NCBI GenBank assembly: GCA_019279435.1
Contig: JAAALK010000284.1
Coordinates: 15,691,294-15,755,293 of the forward strand
Length of the DNA: 64,000 nucleotides
Direction of reading: 5' to 3'
Origin: Zizania palustris
Lineage: Eukaryota; Streptophyta; Magnoliopsida; Poales; Poaceae
The position numbers and the translations under genes are program-made. Under the pieces are notes generated by a model. The model was not told the DNA's origin and searched no databases. It saw nothing but the letters and a program-made list of their open reading frames with translations. This document shows, one piece after another, positions 43,244 to 56,482 of this stretch (position 1 is its first letter; every line of letters starts with the position of its first letter).

Positions 43244-46200
43244 GCGATAGATCGAGGCTTGGAGGGCACGTGGATCATGGACTCCGGTTGTTCGCGCCAT
43301 ATGACCGGAGATGCAGCATGGTTCTCCAGCCTCACCACAACCAAGCAAAGGGAACATATCACCTTCGGAAACAATCGAAGGAGTAGAGTGAAAGGTAAGG
43401 GTGTGGTAAAAATTAACTCGAATTTCACTCTCAAAGATGTTGCTTTGGTTGAAAACCTGGGATATAATTTGTTGTCTGTATCTCAGTTGCTTGATGAGGG
43501 CTTCGAAGTGCGATTCCATCGTGATACTTCACAAGTGCTCAATTCTGATGGCTTTGTGGTCTGTAAGATCTTTAGAGTTGGGAGAGTTTTTGGAGCTAAT
43601 TTTTCAGAGTCATCTGGTTCTTCTCATTGTCTTGTTGCACATTCGACTTCTGAGCTTTGGAAGTGGCATAGGAGACTAGGGCATATGAGCTTTGAGTTGC
43701 TCGCTCGTCTGAGCGCCCTAGGCCTGATCCGAGGATTGCCCAAGCTCAAGTTTGAGAAGAATTTAGTTTGCGCTCCGTGTCGACATGGAAAAATGATTGC
43801 CGCTTCGCATTCGCCAGTCACCACAGTGATGACTGAACAACCCGGAGAACTTCTCCATATAGACACTGTAGGTCCTTCTCGAGTTAGTTCTTTAGGCGGC
43901 AAGTGGTATGTGCTTGTTATGGTCGACGATTTCTCTCGTTACTCTTGGGTCTTCTTTCTTGCCAGCAAGGATGAAGTGTTTTCACACTTTTGGAGCTTGG
44001 CTTTGAGACTTTTCACTGAACTCCCAGGTGCCTTGAAATTCATTCGAGGTGATAATGGCACCGAGTTCAAAAACAGTCTCTTTGTTGACTTTTGCATGGA
44101 GCATGGCATAGAACATCAATTCTCTGCTCTGCGGGTTCCTCAACAGAACGGTGTCGTTGAGAGGAAGAACCGCACTTTGTTTGAGATGGCTAGGACAATG
44201 CTTGATGAGCATAGGACTCCTAGAAAATTCTGGGCTGAGGCCATGAACACTGCATGTTACATCTCAAACCGAATTTTCATGCGCTCAATTTTAAACTTGA
44301 CATCTTATGAACTACGTTTTGGGAGACAGCCCAAGGCTACTCATCTTCGAGTTTTCGGCTGTCGTTGCTTTATCCTAAAATGTGGTAATTTGGATAAATT
44401 TGAGTCGCGTTCTTCTGACGGGATCTTTTTGGGTTACACTACACATGGTCATTCTTATCGTGTTTATAACTTGGAAACTAACACTGTCATCGAGTCATGT
44501 GATGTGACTTTTGATGAATCAACCCCCTCTGTTAGTTCTGCTCTTGAACAGGCAAATGAACACGACATGGAACAGACCATCTTCGAAGACGAAGATTCCG
44601 GAGAATTCGAGGATGAACCCCTACTACCCTCGACATCAACCCTCGAAGCTGACCCCGCTTCGACCACTTCGGCACGAGGTCCCGAAGCAACTACCTCGAC
44701 ATCGGTCATCTTGGACCACTCCAACGCACAAGTTGAGGGGGAGACTGCATCCCACCGTGAGGCTCCACACCATGTTCAACGGATGCATCCTCCCGAGCAA
44801 ATCATTGGTGAGCTTGATCAAAGGGTAACTCGTTAACATGCTCATTTCACTAATTCTGCTTTTGTTGCTTCTTTCGAGCCCTTAGATGTTAGTCATGCAC
44901 TTTCTGATTCTAGTTGGATCAATGCCATGCATGAGGAACTTGAAAATTTTGAGAGAAACCAAGTCTGGTCATTAGTTGATCCTCCACCAAATGTTCATTT
45001 CATTGGAACAAAATGGATTTTCAAAAACAAACAAGGGGAGGATGGGACAATAGTTAGAAACAAGGCTAGACTTGTAGCTCAGGGTTATTCTCAACTAGAA
45101 GGGATTGATTTTACTGAAACTTTTGCACCTGTTGCGCGCCTTGAGGCCATTAGGATTTTGCTTGCCTTTGCGACATCCTAGGGATTCAAACTCTATCAAA
45201 TGGATGTCAAAAGTGCTTTTCTTAATGGCTTCATAGGTGAAGATGTTTATGTAAACAACCCCCTGGTTTTGAAAACCCCAAGTACCCACATAAAGTCCTT
45301 AACTTCATAAGGCTCTTTATGGACTCAAGCAGGCCCCTCGGGCATGGTATGATAGACTTAAGTCTTTTCTGCTTGAGCGAGGGTATTTGATGGGCTCTAT
45401 TGATAAAACCCTGTTTACTCTCAAGCATGGCAAAGATTTCCTCCTGGTTCAGATTTATGTGGATGATATCATCTTTGGTGGCTCTTCTCATGCTTTGGTT
45501 GCCGAGTTTGCAGATACCATGAGCAGGAAGTTTGAAATGTCCATGATGGGTGAACTCACCTTTTTCCTTGGTTTGCAAATCAAACAAAGCAAACAAGGTA
45601 CTTTCGTCCACCAGATGAAGTACACCAAGGACCTGCTCAAGAAGTTTGACATGTCCGATGCGAAGCCCCTCGCCACTCCAATGGCTACATCTGTAGCATT
45701 GATTCCTGACGAAGATGGAGAAGCCGTAGATCAGAAGGAGTTCCGAAGCATGATCGACTCCCTCCTCAACTTGACCGCTACAAGGCCGGACATACACTTC
45801 GCAGTGTGTTTGTGCGCTCGTTTTCAGGCTTCACCACGAGCTTCGCACCGCCAAGCGGTAAAACGCATACTCAGGTATCTCAAACATACCCTCGAATTTG
45901 GCATATGGTATTCATCATCTTCATCTTTATGTCTTCGAGGTTATTCCGATGCTGACTTTGCTGGGTGTAGAATTGATAGGAAGAGTACCTCTGGTACTTG
46001 TCATTTTCTGGGTACATCACTAGTTTGCTGGTCTTCCCGCAAACAGTCTAGTGTTGCACAATCGACGGCTGAGGTCGAATATGTTGCTACAGCTAGCTGT
46101 TGCTCTCAGATTTTGTGGATGATTTCCACTTTGCGGGATTTCGGGTTAGATTATAAGAGTGTTCCTCTTTTCTGTGATAACACTAGTGCTATTTGTATTG

Positions 46201-46424
46201 CAAATAACCCGGTTCAGCACTCTAGAACCAAACACATTGATGTGCGCTACCATTTTCTCAGAGATCACAATGAGAAGGGTGATATTGAACTTCAATATGT
46301 TGATACCCAACACCAGCTAGCCGATATTTTCACGAAACCCTCGATGCTTCTCGATTTGCCTACTTGCGTGGGGAACTTGGTGTTTGTCACCCTTACGACA
46401 TTTTGTCAGGGGGAGCAGATTTAG
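43244..46424 (+). pseudogene. Element C pol: protease, integrase, RT, RNase H
   Basis: Copia order. Protease has MDSGCSRHMTG (about 43277-43309). The integrase zinc region has WHRRLGH and CAPCRHGK; the core has HIDTVGP, VDDFSRYSW and RGDNGTEFKNS, with the E in QQNGVVERKNRT. RT starts around MHEELENFERNQVW and has YVDDI (about 45457). RNase H has SDADFAGC, STAEVEYVA and FCDNTSAI. Breaks: TAA 44834-44836 and TAG 45179-45181; one-base losses of A near 45257 and 45300; a one-base loss near 46340 that changes the C-terminus. Compared with element D the RT core is present, but the frame is broken before it. Confidence 0.9.
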
Positions 46425-47537
46425 ATTGGTGTGCATTTGCTAATTGTGTGTTGAAATTGCATTTACATCTGTTGCACTTATATGCCTGATTATAATTCAT
46501 GAAATCATGTCAGCTCAGCTCTCTTTAATTTATCTGAAACATTAATGTGCATGATGGTTTCTTTCCAAACTCAAATCATGCTCACTGCTCAATCTTGTAT
46601 CTAGCATGTATAGGCAGGACTGCTTTAGCTATCTTTTATCTGCTTGATAGCGAGACACCTTTTCTTTGGATGCTAAAAATTGCAACTTGAAAATTGTTCT
46701 ACATATTCATGGAAATTCATCAAGTGCCAAACAAATTGGTTCACTTAATTAAAATCAAAAACACCATGATTTGCACGCTTTAAGTGAAAAGATCCAGGAG
46801 GGTTTGTTTGTCGCACTACTCTATTCTAGACTGCTTTCCATTGCACATTGGTCTGAACTGGAATAGTGTAATGTATGCCAAAATCATTGCTTTAAGCTTC
46901 TAATGGCTTTCACGCCTAGGCTTGGCCTGATTGGAAAGTATAAGGTGGACAAACAAATAACCCCTGTCATTATGAAAAAGAACAACAAAATTCATTGATC
47001 ATCAAGTTTGCTTTTCATGCTCCATTTGAACTGGACCTGTCTGTCTAGAGTAGACATTGACTAGCTTTGCGCAGTCCTTGCTTTTACTTGTCTAGTTATC
47101 GTGATTGAGTGGTGATGCTTTTATTTCAAAATGACAAAATCACATGCTGTCATCATGCTTTTAGAGAATGTTAAATTGAGCTGAGCACATGATATTTGGT
47201 ATTAAGTACTGGCATATTTTTGCTTTATATGTCTTTGCAATTCTGCTCATTTCCAAGCAATGCATCTTTTATATGCTCCTTGATGCTTGCATTGCCAAAG
47301 GGGGAGAGTTTTTGAGTTCTCTGTTGCAAGGGGGTACAATTAAATTACTCAGGGGGAGTTTTTATCTTGAGAAAGGGGAGATTTGCCGAAGGGGCTTTTA
47401 CTCTTTTGAAAAATGGGGAGGAAAATTCTTTTGTCAAGTGACATGATTTGGCTCGTTTCTGAGTTTTATGGTCACTTGTGTGCTGAAATTTTTTTTATAT
47501 TTTCTTGAACTTGAATTTGGTTGTCAATGCACTCATC
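46425..47537 (+). other. Element C non-coding 3' region
   Basis: About 1.1 kb between pol and the polypurine tract. In some SIRE relatives an env-like gene sits here; I see no long open frame or membrane segments in this copy or in the equivalent part of D (56483-57629). Short purine-rich stretches (GGGGGAG, 46411, 47300, 47350) resemble extra polypurine tracts. Confidence 0.75.
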
Positions 47538-47547
47538 AAGAGGGAGA
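47538..47547 (+). promoter_or_regulatory. Polypurine tract, element C
   Basis: AAGAGGGAGA directly before the 3' LTR primes plus-strand DNA synthesis in retrotransposons. Elements A, B and D have AAGGGGGAGA at the same place. Confidence 0.85.
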
Positions 47548-47548
47548 T

Positions 47549-49595
47549 TGAGAAACCAAGGGTTGGTTTCGGAGTGTGATGAGTGATTGACAGGCTTTTA
47601 ACCTCTGGTTCGAAAGGGTACCTCCGAAGGGGGTTCGGAGGTTGGACCTCCGAAGGTGTTCGGAGGTGATTTCACCGAAGGGCTCGGTGGTTTGGTTGCT
47701 GCAGCTGTTGCAGCGGAGTGTGCCTGTCGGAGGGGTCCGACAGTACACGATGACTGGGTTTGTACCGAAGGTCTCGGTACTTTGGGCGGTACACCGGAGT
47801 GTGTGCCGAAGGCTGCTAATGCAGAGAGGTCTCCGGAGTACTGGATACACTTGTCTGCTTGTCTGTTGTGCGCAGGGGACTTCGGAGGCGACGGACGGTT
47901 CGTAGCAGGTGAACCCGGGTCAAGCGGAAGGCTTGATGCCAGGGGAGCGGGGAGCTCCGTCACGGTGGCTGCGAAGGGGTCTGGGTCGGTCCTCGGGTCG
48001 AGGTGCACCAGGAGAGGGCAGTAAGTGCGGAGCGTGGCTTTGGGTGAAGGTACTCCGAGACAAAGTCCTCAGAGGCGAGGCACTTCGAAGGGTACTCCGG
48101 ATGGAGTGACTTCGGAGTATGGTGGATCAAGTCCTCTGCGGAGGCAAGGCGTTCGAAGTGTGCTCCGGAGGGAGACATTCGAAGGTGCCCGATGAAGGTC
48201 TCAAAAGTCGAGGCGCATCGAAGGCATGGTTCGGGTGAGGCTCGTCGAGGAGTGTGCTCGGGGAGAGACACTGAGACGGAGTGCTCATGGAATGCTTCGT
48301 GCGGAGGCCTTGGACGAAGGAGGGACTTCGAAGGGTGGTACTCCGAAGGTGGGGCTTCGGAGTGAGGAAGGCTTCAGAGCGAGGCTAGCTCCGGAGCAAG
48401 GTTGACTTGTGGTGCTTCGGCCATGCATGGCTTCGGTACACGGACTGACGGAGTTCGAGCTGGGAGTAGCTGCGAAGCCGTGGTGGTCCACTCCAAGGGT
48501 GTTGGTGCGAAGGCCCAAGGGCTTTGACGGCTTCGGCTCAAAACCGTCACTGTATCGGAGGCTATCTTCGGCGAAGCGAAGGCCATCAGGCTCAAGGCTT
48601 CTCGCCGAAGCTTCCGCACCCCTCGCGTGCGAAGGGAGGCTGCAGAAAGGTCAAAGACTGCAAAGGCTGACACTGTCTGCTCTGCAAAAAGCTGACGCTG
48701 TCCCCTCTGCAAAGCTGACAGAGAAGCCTCCAAATAAAGTTAGACTACCTTTTGTACCCCTCTGTTCTGTAGAGACAAAACTGGTGTAAACCCTAGGGGT
48801 AAAGTAGTCATTTCACTTGGGTGAACCGTGGGCTATAAATATGGGGGCTCGGTAGGTAACATTTAACACTTTGAGCATTTACTGTTGAGCTCCTGTACTA
48901 GCCTCCACATTGAATACATCCAGTGAGTTCATTCTTGTGTTCCTTGTTCAAGCGGCGAAGCCCTGCCTCTGCGTGTTTTTTGCTTGAGCTTGTTTACATA
49001 CCTCGCTGCATACTTCGTCCATCTGTGTGTCACCTTGAGTGACTTTTGACAGTGCATCAAAGCCTGTGTTGACGAAGTGTGTTGTGTGCGAAGTGTGTTT
49101 TTCAGTTCGCGTTCACTCTGTGTAACAGGAGGCTAGACCTCGCTGCTTTATAGCGAAGCCCTGATCGTTGCCCATTTTGCTTCGTGTGTCGAAGCCCCTA
49201 GCGTAGTCTGTTGGTGTGCGTTTAGACCTTCGCAGTACGAAGCCCAGCACCAGTTGCTGTCACTAAGTATTAGGTCGAAGTCCTCAGAGGGTTGTCCACT
49301 CTTGCGAAGGGTGAAGTGCGAAGCCTGCTCGAAGCACCCTATGTGCGGAGCCTGCACTGACTTAGCAGAGTTGTTTTCGGAGTTGTGGGTGGAGCGAAGT
49401 CTGCTTGACTTCGGACTTTTACTCCTTGCGAAGCCTGCGTTCGGAGCTGTCAAATACCTCCGAACCAGACCTTCGAAGGTTGGTGTTCGAAGCCTGTTCC
49501 GCAGTAGACAGAATTAAAAACCGAAGGCTGTGTTTAGCCTGAATTTTTAAAAGCTCCCATTCACCCCCCCTCTGGTCGCCATTTCCGGTCCAACA
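47549..49595 (+). repeat. Element C 3' LTR (2047 bp)
   Basis: Near-identical to 38678-40725. TG...CA ends; TATA box at 48834-48841. Followed by the GTCTT duplication. Confidence 0.95.
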
Positions 49596-49600
49596 GTCTT

Positions 49601-51960
49601 CATTGCATTCATTGCTTGATTGATGGCTGTTGATGAAGTGCTGCTCCTTTGGCCACTCTTCAATGTTGTCATACCTAAGAACAATTAAATTACGGGCATT
49701 AGGTAGCAACTGATTTTCATGTGTAATGCTATTCTTATTTAGGAGCGAGTTCACCTGTTGATTTATTTGCTTTGCACGAGCGCGAGTTATTGCTCCTTCA
49801 AAATGATTTGGAATATCTTGATCATTGGGAATATCTTGATCATTGGGGGAAAGAAATGTTGTTGATGCTAGGCTATCCGTATCATGCTCCCCTTCTTGAA
49901 AAGGAGTCGTCCTCGACTCTATTTGTTCTGGTCCAAAGAATGGTGACAAATCAGCAACATTGAAAGTAGTACTCACATTATAGTTATCTTCAGGAAGCTC
50001 AATCTTGTAGGCATTGTCATTTATCTTCTCTAACACTTTGAATGGACCATCAGCACATTGCATAAGTTTGTACTTGCGCTTCTCTGGAAAACGCTCTTTG
50101 CGTAACTGCACCCAGACTAAATCTCCTGATTTGAAAAGCATCTTCTTTCTTCCTTTGTTTGCCTTTTGAGCAAAATAGTGTGCCTTCTTCTCTATAACTT
50201 TCTTGGTCTTCAGATGCATAGCTTTCACAAACTCTGCACGCTTTGTTGCCTCCATGTTTGCTCTCTCTTGAAAAGGAAGTGGCAGCAAATCAAGTGGTGT
50301 GATTGGCTTAAAACCATACACCACTTCAAATGGGCACAATTGTTTTGTTGAGTGAACAGCTCTATTGTATGCAAATTCAACATGTGGAAGGCAGTCCTCC
50401 TATTCTTTCAAGTTCTTCTTAATCATTGTTCACAGCAACATGGAGATTGTACGGTTTACCACCTCTATTTGACCATCAGTTTGCGGGTGACAAGTTGTGA
50501 AAATAGCAATTTTGTGCCAAGCTTGGCCCACAATGTCCACCAAAAGTAACTCATAAACTTCACATCACGATCTGAAACAATGGTTCTAGGCATCCCATGC
50601 AATCTCACAATTTCCCTAAAAAATAAATCAGCAATATGTGAAGCATCGTCGATCTTGTGACATGGAATAAAGTGTGCCATTTTAGAAAACCTATCCATGG
50701 TTACAAATATGGAGTCTCTCCCCCTCTTTGTCCTAGGCAATCCCACAATAAAGTCCATGCTAATATCTTCCCAAGGTGCATTAGGAACAGGAAGTGGAGT
50801 ATACAAACCATATGGGTTAAGTTTGGACTTAGCTTTATGGCATGTGGCACAACACTGCACAAATCGTTCAATATCTCTCCGCATCTTTGGCCAATAAAAA
50901 TTATTGGACAGCATGACCAAAATCTTTTCTCTCCCAAAATGTCCCATTAAACCACCGCCATGTGATTCCTGCAACAACAGCAAACGTACGGACGAATCTG
51001 GAACACATAGCTTGTTAGCATGGAACAAAAACCCGTCATAAACATGAAATTTTTTCCAGCCTTTCCCATCATTACATTTAGTGTACGGTTCAACAAATTC
51101 TTTATCTACAACATACAAATCTTTCAAACTTTCCAAACCTGGGACGTTAATATCAAGTTGAGATAAAAGAACAATCCTACGAGATAATGCATCAGCAACC
51201 ACATTTTCTTTGCCGTTCTTGTATTTCACAATGTATGGGAAAGATTCAATACCTCGAAGTGGGGGAAGACCAGCTGATATTTCTTCTAGAAAAACATCAC
51301 CAAACTCCTGCAAAACATTTGTGATGGCACTTGGAAGAGAGGAAATATCATTAGTAGAAAACAATACATCTTTGTATACTAGCACAAAATGCACACAATT
51401 TGAGTTTTTATTTATTTCTCTTAGTTCTGATTTAGTGGCTAGCATAACTAACTTTTGTTTCTCACCCATTTTATTCCCATTCTCATTTGATTTGTAACTC
51501 TCATTTCCTGAATTGGCTTTCTCAGTTTTATTTTTCTCTTGCTCCTTAATACTTTCAACATTTACCTCATTCTTTTGCATTGTATCAGCATAAATTTCAG
51601 TAAGAGACATTGGTCGAAGGACAAATTCTTTGTTGTTCCACTTAAATGAATACTGATTAGTGCGACCATCATGTAGAATGCCACGATCAAATTGCCATGG
51701 TCGACCTAGCAGCAAATGACAAACTGTCATAGGAACAACATCACATTCTACCGTATCATTATACTCACCAATTTTGAAAGGCACCTTCACCATATGTTGA
51801 ATCTTCACTTCTCCACAATCATTCAACCACTGTACATGGTATGGATGCGGGTGTCGTAGCTGTTTCAATCCAAGTTTTTCACACATTTCTTTGCTAGCTA
51901 AATTATGACAGCTTCCACCATCTATGATTACCTTACATACACGATCATTTACCTTGGCTT
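49601..51960 (-). pseudogene. Chromovirus pol lacking RT and RNase H
   Basis: Read on minus. The protease region has IDGGSCHNLAS (about 51935-51900) and LLGRPWQFD. It runs to LQEFGDVF and GLPPLRGIE, then jumps in frame to SFPYIVKYKNGKENVVADAL (junction near 51245-51250). Next come the integrase zinc region (GHFGREK, CATCHKAK), DISMDFIVGLP with the first D and IVSDRDVKF with the second. A frameshift near 50510 precedes the region of the catalytic E. The tail (50339 to 49601) has GPFKVLEK, ADLSPFFGPEQIESRTTPFQ and an 18-bp tandem duplication (49811-49848). The whole RT/RNase H part, more than 1 kb in relatives, is gone without breaking the frame. Confidence 0.85.
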
Positions 51961-53466
51961 TTGTGTGAAAAGATTGCAGCGTTGTTCATGATCTTGTTTT
52001 GGTTGTACACTTAACACTTTCTTTGTAACAATGAGAGATTGACCACTCTCAAAATCACAGTAAGTCTTGTCCTCTTCTTCTCTCGTTTCAGCAGTAGGGT
52101 CATCATCATCTTCACTTGCAGATTCATACTCACCTCTCCCCGTTATTAGCATTGTGCGGTTGTTTGGACACTCCCTAGAGATATGTCCTCGACCCAAACA
52201 CTTAAAACATTGAATAGCACTACTCTTCGCTGTAGAACCCACGGAAGAAGCACTTGCTGTTGTAGCTTGCTTCACATTTGGGGTAGATTGCTCTTTTCCA
52301 CTTCAAGCTGCATGGGGAATGGAAGAAACACTTGCACCAGAACTGTTAGCTCGAAAAGAATTGAACCGAGAGGGGGATTTACCTGCTGTAGGTACCAGAT
52401 TGTTTTGAGTTGATCGGGAGGCAAAAGAATTCTTTGTTACCTTCGATTCTTGTTGTACTTGTCGTTCAGCTTTGATTGCTTGATGCACTAATTCAACCAC
52501 ATTTTCATATGGCTGAAACTCAACGATGCGCTTAATAGGATGGTTCAAACTAGCCAGAAAGCGTGCCATGGTTTGCTCTTCATGTTCATATACGTTGGCA
52601 CGGATCATGGCCATTTCCATCTCCTTGTAATATTCATCCACGGTACGACCTCCTTGCCTATGCCCCTGCAATTTATCAAATAGATCACGCTTGTAATAAC
52701 GAGGGACAAACCTTGCTCTCATCTCAACCTTCATTTCAGTCCACGATGCTACAAGAGGTTCGTCATGATCCTCTCTTTGATTCTGAATTTGTTCCCACCA
52801 AATCAGTGCATAATCTTCAAATTCAAGTGATGCCATTGCAAGCTTCTTTTCTTCCATGTAGTTGTGCATCCGAAAGATTTTGTCGACTTTTAGTTCCCAA
52901 GTTAAGTATTCTTCAGGATTATTGGTATCTGCAAATTTAGGCATAGAAAATTTAAGTTTACCAAACCTATATTCATCATGATGATTGTTGTTGTTGCGAT
53001 GATGGTGTTGATTTGCTTGATTGTGCGGGGGTATGTTAATATGTATTGGTTCATATGCAGCTCTTCCACGACCCACGCCACGACCACGCTCCCTTCCTGC
53101 ATTATTATTATTATTATTTTCATCACCAACCCTTATATTTCTAACAGGTGGAGGGTTTATATTAACAGCACGAGCCCTTCGAGCAGTGGCTTCCTCATTG
53201 GTCTCATTTATTAAAGGTTCTTGTTCAGCTTGTGGTTGTAGTTGCCGTACAATGTCAGTAACTATGTTAGTGTGGAATACGTTCAGTTGTTGATTTACTT
53301 CAATTTGAAGATCTTGTATGGAGTTATTCAATTCTTCTCTCAGCTGCTCATTTCCAACTGTGATCTCTCATCGTAGTGTGTCTCTCAATGCACAATATTC
53401 AGTCCAGTTAACTGCGGCATCTGGAGCACATCCACTGTTCCCTGAATTTTCACCTTGACCTGACAT
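51950..53466 (-). pseudogene. Chromovirus gag
   Basis: The ATG at 53466 is followed by an in-frame TGA about 32 codons later (near 53369). Then come an N/R/G-rich stretch, the gag core (KLKFSMPKFADTNNPEEYLTW, ALIWWEQIQNQRED, RFVPRYYKRDLFDKLQ, VDEYYKEMEMAMIRANVYE) and a CX2CX4HX4C knuckle CFKC-LGRG-H-ISRE-C (about 52210-52168). Breaks: TGA near 52303 and a one-base loss of T near 51962, before the protease. Confidence 0.87.
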
Positions 53467-54485
53467 GGTTAGTTGGGCAAACAGCAAATGAAGAAAAAAA
53501 ATATATGTGTGGATAGTACTCTCAACCTCACTTATCCTTACCACCGAAGTTCTTACTTACCCTCTGCTGATTGATAAAGGAGTTCACACATGAATGGAGA
53601 GGCAGAACAATATGAGGTTTAGCGAACTCACAGCTGAGATCAAAGCCTACAACAATTTTATTTGTGGAGCTTGGTAGGGGAAATTTTGTCCTACACAATC
53701 TGAATTCTCGATGTAGTCTTACTAAGTAGTTATCCACATGAGAACGCACAATCTAGTTGCTGAACACAAGGTTCGGAAGATAAACAAAAGCAACTCACAC
53801 ACAAATATAATGGAACCAAATGCAATCAAAGGGGTGAGCCAACAGTAGATATGAGTTACAAAAATGGCTCAATTGCAATGGTTATGGAAAGACGCTAGCT
53901 GATTAAACTGATTTAAAATAGGGCACAAGATTGCACCAACAGAACTGTTCTCCCAATAATGCAAAGAAAACAATAGCCCCTCTCTTCTTTTTTTCTTTTA
54001 GCATGCAAAACAGTAACTTCAATTTTTTTTATACTCTTGTCATCTGTATTGTGATTTTCAACACTGATTCATATCTTTCTTTTCTTGTTAAAATTGTGAG
54101 AACAAGATCACCAAGTGCAGCCCTATAGAACATATTAGCTAATCTTTGTAGGATCAAAGTATTCACAAAGGGCAGAATGGCTATCAAAAGAATTCAGACT
54201 TTTCTTGTCAATAGTAAGAAGCCAATAATTTGACAACTTAGTAGGATTTTTTTTATTTTCCAATAGAGATGGGTTAAACAATAATCTGAGTTTACTTGTG
54301 GGAATTACTACTGATATAGTAAACTGATCAATGGGGATTAAAAATAAGTAACGCGAAGGACAATGAACCGTTCAGCAACAAGAACACGATCTCTTGGATT
54401 AAAACTTAGCAGAACGCACAAGAACAACAGATCATAAACTATGGTTCAATATTTTTGTGAGGCCATTTTCAGATAGGACAAAAAT
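53467..54485 (-). other. Chromovirus leader region
   Basis: AT-rich, non-coding DNA upstream of gag on the minus strand. No primer-binding site or LTR end was recognised, so these should lie to the right of element D, outside the window. Confidence 0.55.
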
Positions 54486-56482
54486 TGTTGGACCGGAAAC
54501 GGCGACCAGAGGGGGGGTGAATGGGAGCTTTTAAAAACTTGGGCTAAAAATAGCCTTCGGTTTTAATTCTGTCTACTGCGGAACAGGCTTCGAACACCAA
54601 CCTTCGAAGGTCTGGTTCGGAGGTATTTGACAGCTCCGACACAGGCTTCGCAAGGAGTAAAAGTCCGAAGCCAAGAAGACTTCGCTCCAACCACAACCCC
54701 GAAAACAACTCTGCTAAGTCAGTGCAGGCTCCGCACACAGGGTGCTTCGAGCAGGCTTCGCACTTCACCCTTCGCAAGAGTGGACTACCCTATGTGGACT
54801 TCGACCTAATACTTAGCGACAGCAACTGGTGCTGAGCTTCGTACTGCGAAGGTCTAAACGCACACTAACAGACTTCGCTAAGGGCTTCGACACGAGAAGC
54901 AAAACGGGCTACGATCAGGGCTTCGCTAGTAAGCTGCGAGGTCTAGCCTCTTGCTACACAGAGCGAACGCACACTGAAAAACACACTTCGCCAACACAGG
55001 CTTCGATGCACTGTCACAAGTCACTCAAGGTGTCACACAAATGGATGAAGTATGCAGCGAGGTATGTAAAACAAGCTCAAGCAAAATGCACACAGAAGCA
55101 GGGCTTCGCCGCTTGAACAAGGAACACAATAAAATTGATCTCACTGGATGAATACAGAGTGGAGGCTAGTACAGGAGCTCAACAGTAAATGCTCAAAGTG
55201 TTAAATGTTACCTACCCAGTCCCCATATTTATAGCCACTATTCACCCAAGTGAAATGGCTACTTTACCCCTAGGGTTTACACCAGATTTGTCTCTACAGA
55301 ATGGAGGGGTACAAAAGGTAATCAACTTTATTCTGGAGGCTTCTCTGTCAGCTTTGCAGAGGGGACAACGTCAGCTTTTTGCAGAGCAGACAATGTCAGC
55401 CTTTGCAGTCTTTGACCTTCCTGAAGCCCCCCTTCGCACGTGAAGGGTGCGGTAGCTTTGGCGAGAAGCCTTGAGCCTGACGGCCTTCGCTTCACCGAAG
55501 TCAGCCTCCGATATAGTGACGGTTTTGAGCCGAAGCCGTCAAAGCCCTTGGGCCTTCGCACCACCATCTCCGGAGTGGACCACCACGGCTTCGCAGCTAC
55601 TCCCAGCTCGAACTCCGTCAGTCCGTGTACCGAAGACATGTATGGCCAAAGTACCACAAGTCATCCTCACTCCGGAGCCAGCCTTCGGAGTACCACCCTT
55701 CGAAGTCCCTCCTTCATCCAAGGCCTCCGCATGAAGCATTCTATGAGCCCTTCGTCGCAGTGTCTCTCCCCGAGCACACTCCTCGACGAGCCTCACCCGG
55801 ATCATGCCTTCGATGCGCCTCGACTTCTGAGACCTTCGTCAGGTATCTTCGAATGTCTCCCTTTGGAGCACACTTCGAACGTCTTGCCTCCGCAGAGGAC
55901 TTGAACCACCATACTCCGAAGTCACTCCTTCCAGAGTACCTTCGAAGTGCCTCGCCTCCGAGGACTTTGTCTCGGAGTACCTTCACTCGGAGCCACGCTC
56001 CGCACTTACTGCCTTCTCCTGGTGCACCTCGACCCGAGGTCCGACCTAGACCCCTTCGCAGCCATTGTGACAGAGCTCCCCGCTCCCCTGGCATCAAGCC
56101 TCCCGCTTGACCCAGGTTCACCTGCTACGAACCATCCGTCGCCTCCGAAGTCCCCTGCGCACCACAGACAAGCAGACAAGTGTATCCAGTACTCCGGAGA
56201 CCTCTCCGGGTTAGCAACCTTCGGCACACACTCTGGTGTACCGCCCAAAGTACCGAGACCTTCGGTACAACCCAGTCATCGTGTACTGTCAGACCCCCCT
56301 GATAGGCACACTCCGCTGCAACAGCTGCAGCAACCAAACCACCGAACCCTTCGGTGATACCACCTCCGAACACCTTCGGAGTTCCAACCTCCGAACCCCC
56401 TTCGGAGGTACCCCTTCGAACCAGAGGGTAAAAGCCTGTCAATCACTCATCACAAACACCAAAACCAACCCTTGGTTTCTCA
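54486..56482 (-). repeat. Element D 3' LTR (1997 bp)
   Basis: Plus-strand ends TGTTGGACCGG and TTGGTTTCTCA (TG..CA when read on minus). The TATA box reads TATTTATA on plus at 55226-55233. Followed at 56483 by the polypurine tract ATCTCCCCCTT. Confidence 0.93.

Larger units (their letters stand above)
38678..49595 (+). mobile_element. Element C: full-length SIRE/Maximus-like Copia retrotransposon
   Basis: 10,918 bp, inserted in the chromovirus 3' end. The target duplication GTCTT is at 38673-38677 and 49596-49600. LTRs are 38678-40725 and 47549-49595, PBS 40728-40739, gag 40790-43243, pol 43244-46424 and a non-coding 3' region to the polypurine tract 47538-47547. The two LTRs differ at scattered, mostly transition positions (a rough by-eye impression of one to two per cent), so the insertion is fairly young. 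Several stops and frameshifts disable the polyprotein. Confidence 0.95.
49596..54485 (-). mobile_element. Chromovirus-type Ty3/Gypsy element, main part (minus)
   Basis: Read on minus: leader (54485-53467), gag (from ATG 53466), protease, integrase and polyprotein tail. Its 3' end continues at 38677-38187. Element D sits in its leader (the 5 bases before D are AAAAT), so its 5' LTR lies beyond the window. RT and RNase H are missing. The gag and tail resemble the CRM/Reina type of plant chromoviruses. No canonical chromodomain is seen in the tail. Confidence 0.82.

Noticed and set aside
46425..47537. Possible env-like gene of a SIRE element
   Set aside because: No long frame, signal peptide or membrane segment in C, and the matching part of D is also non-coding.
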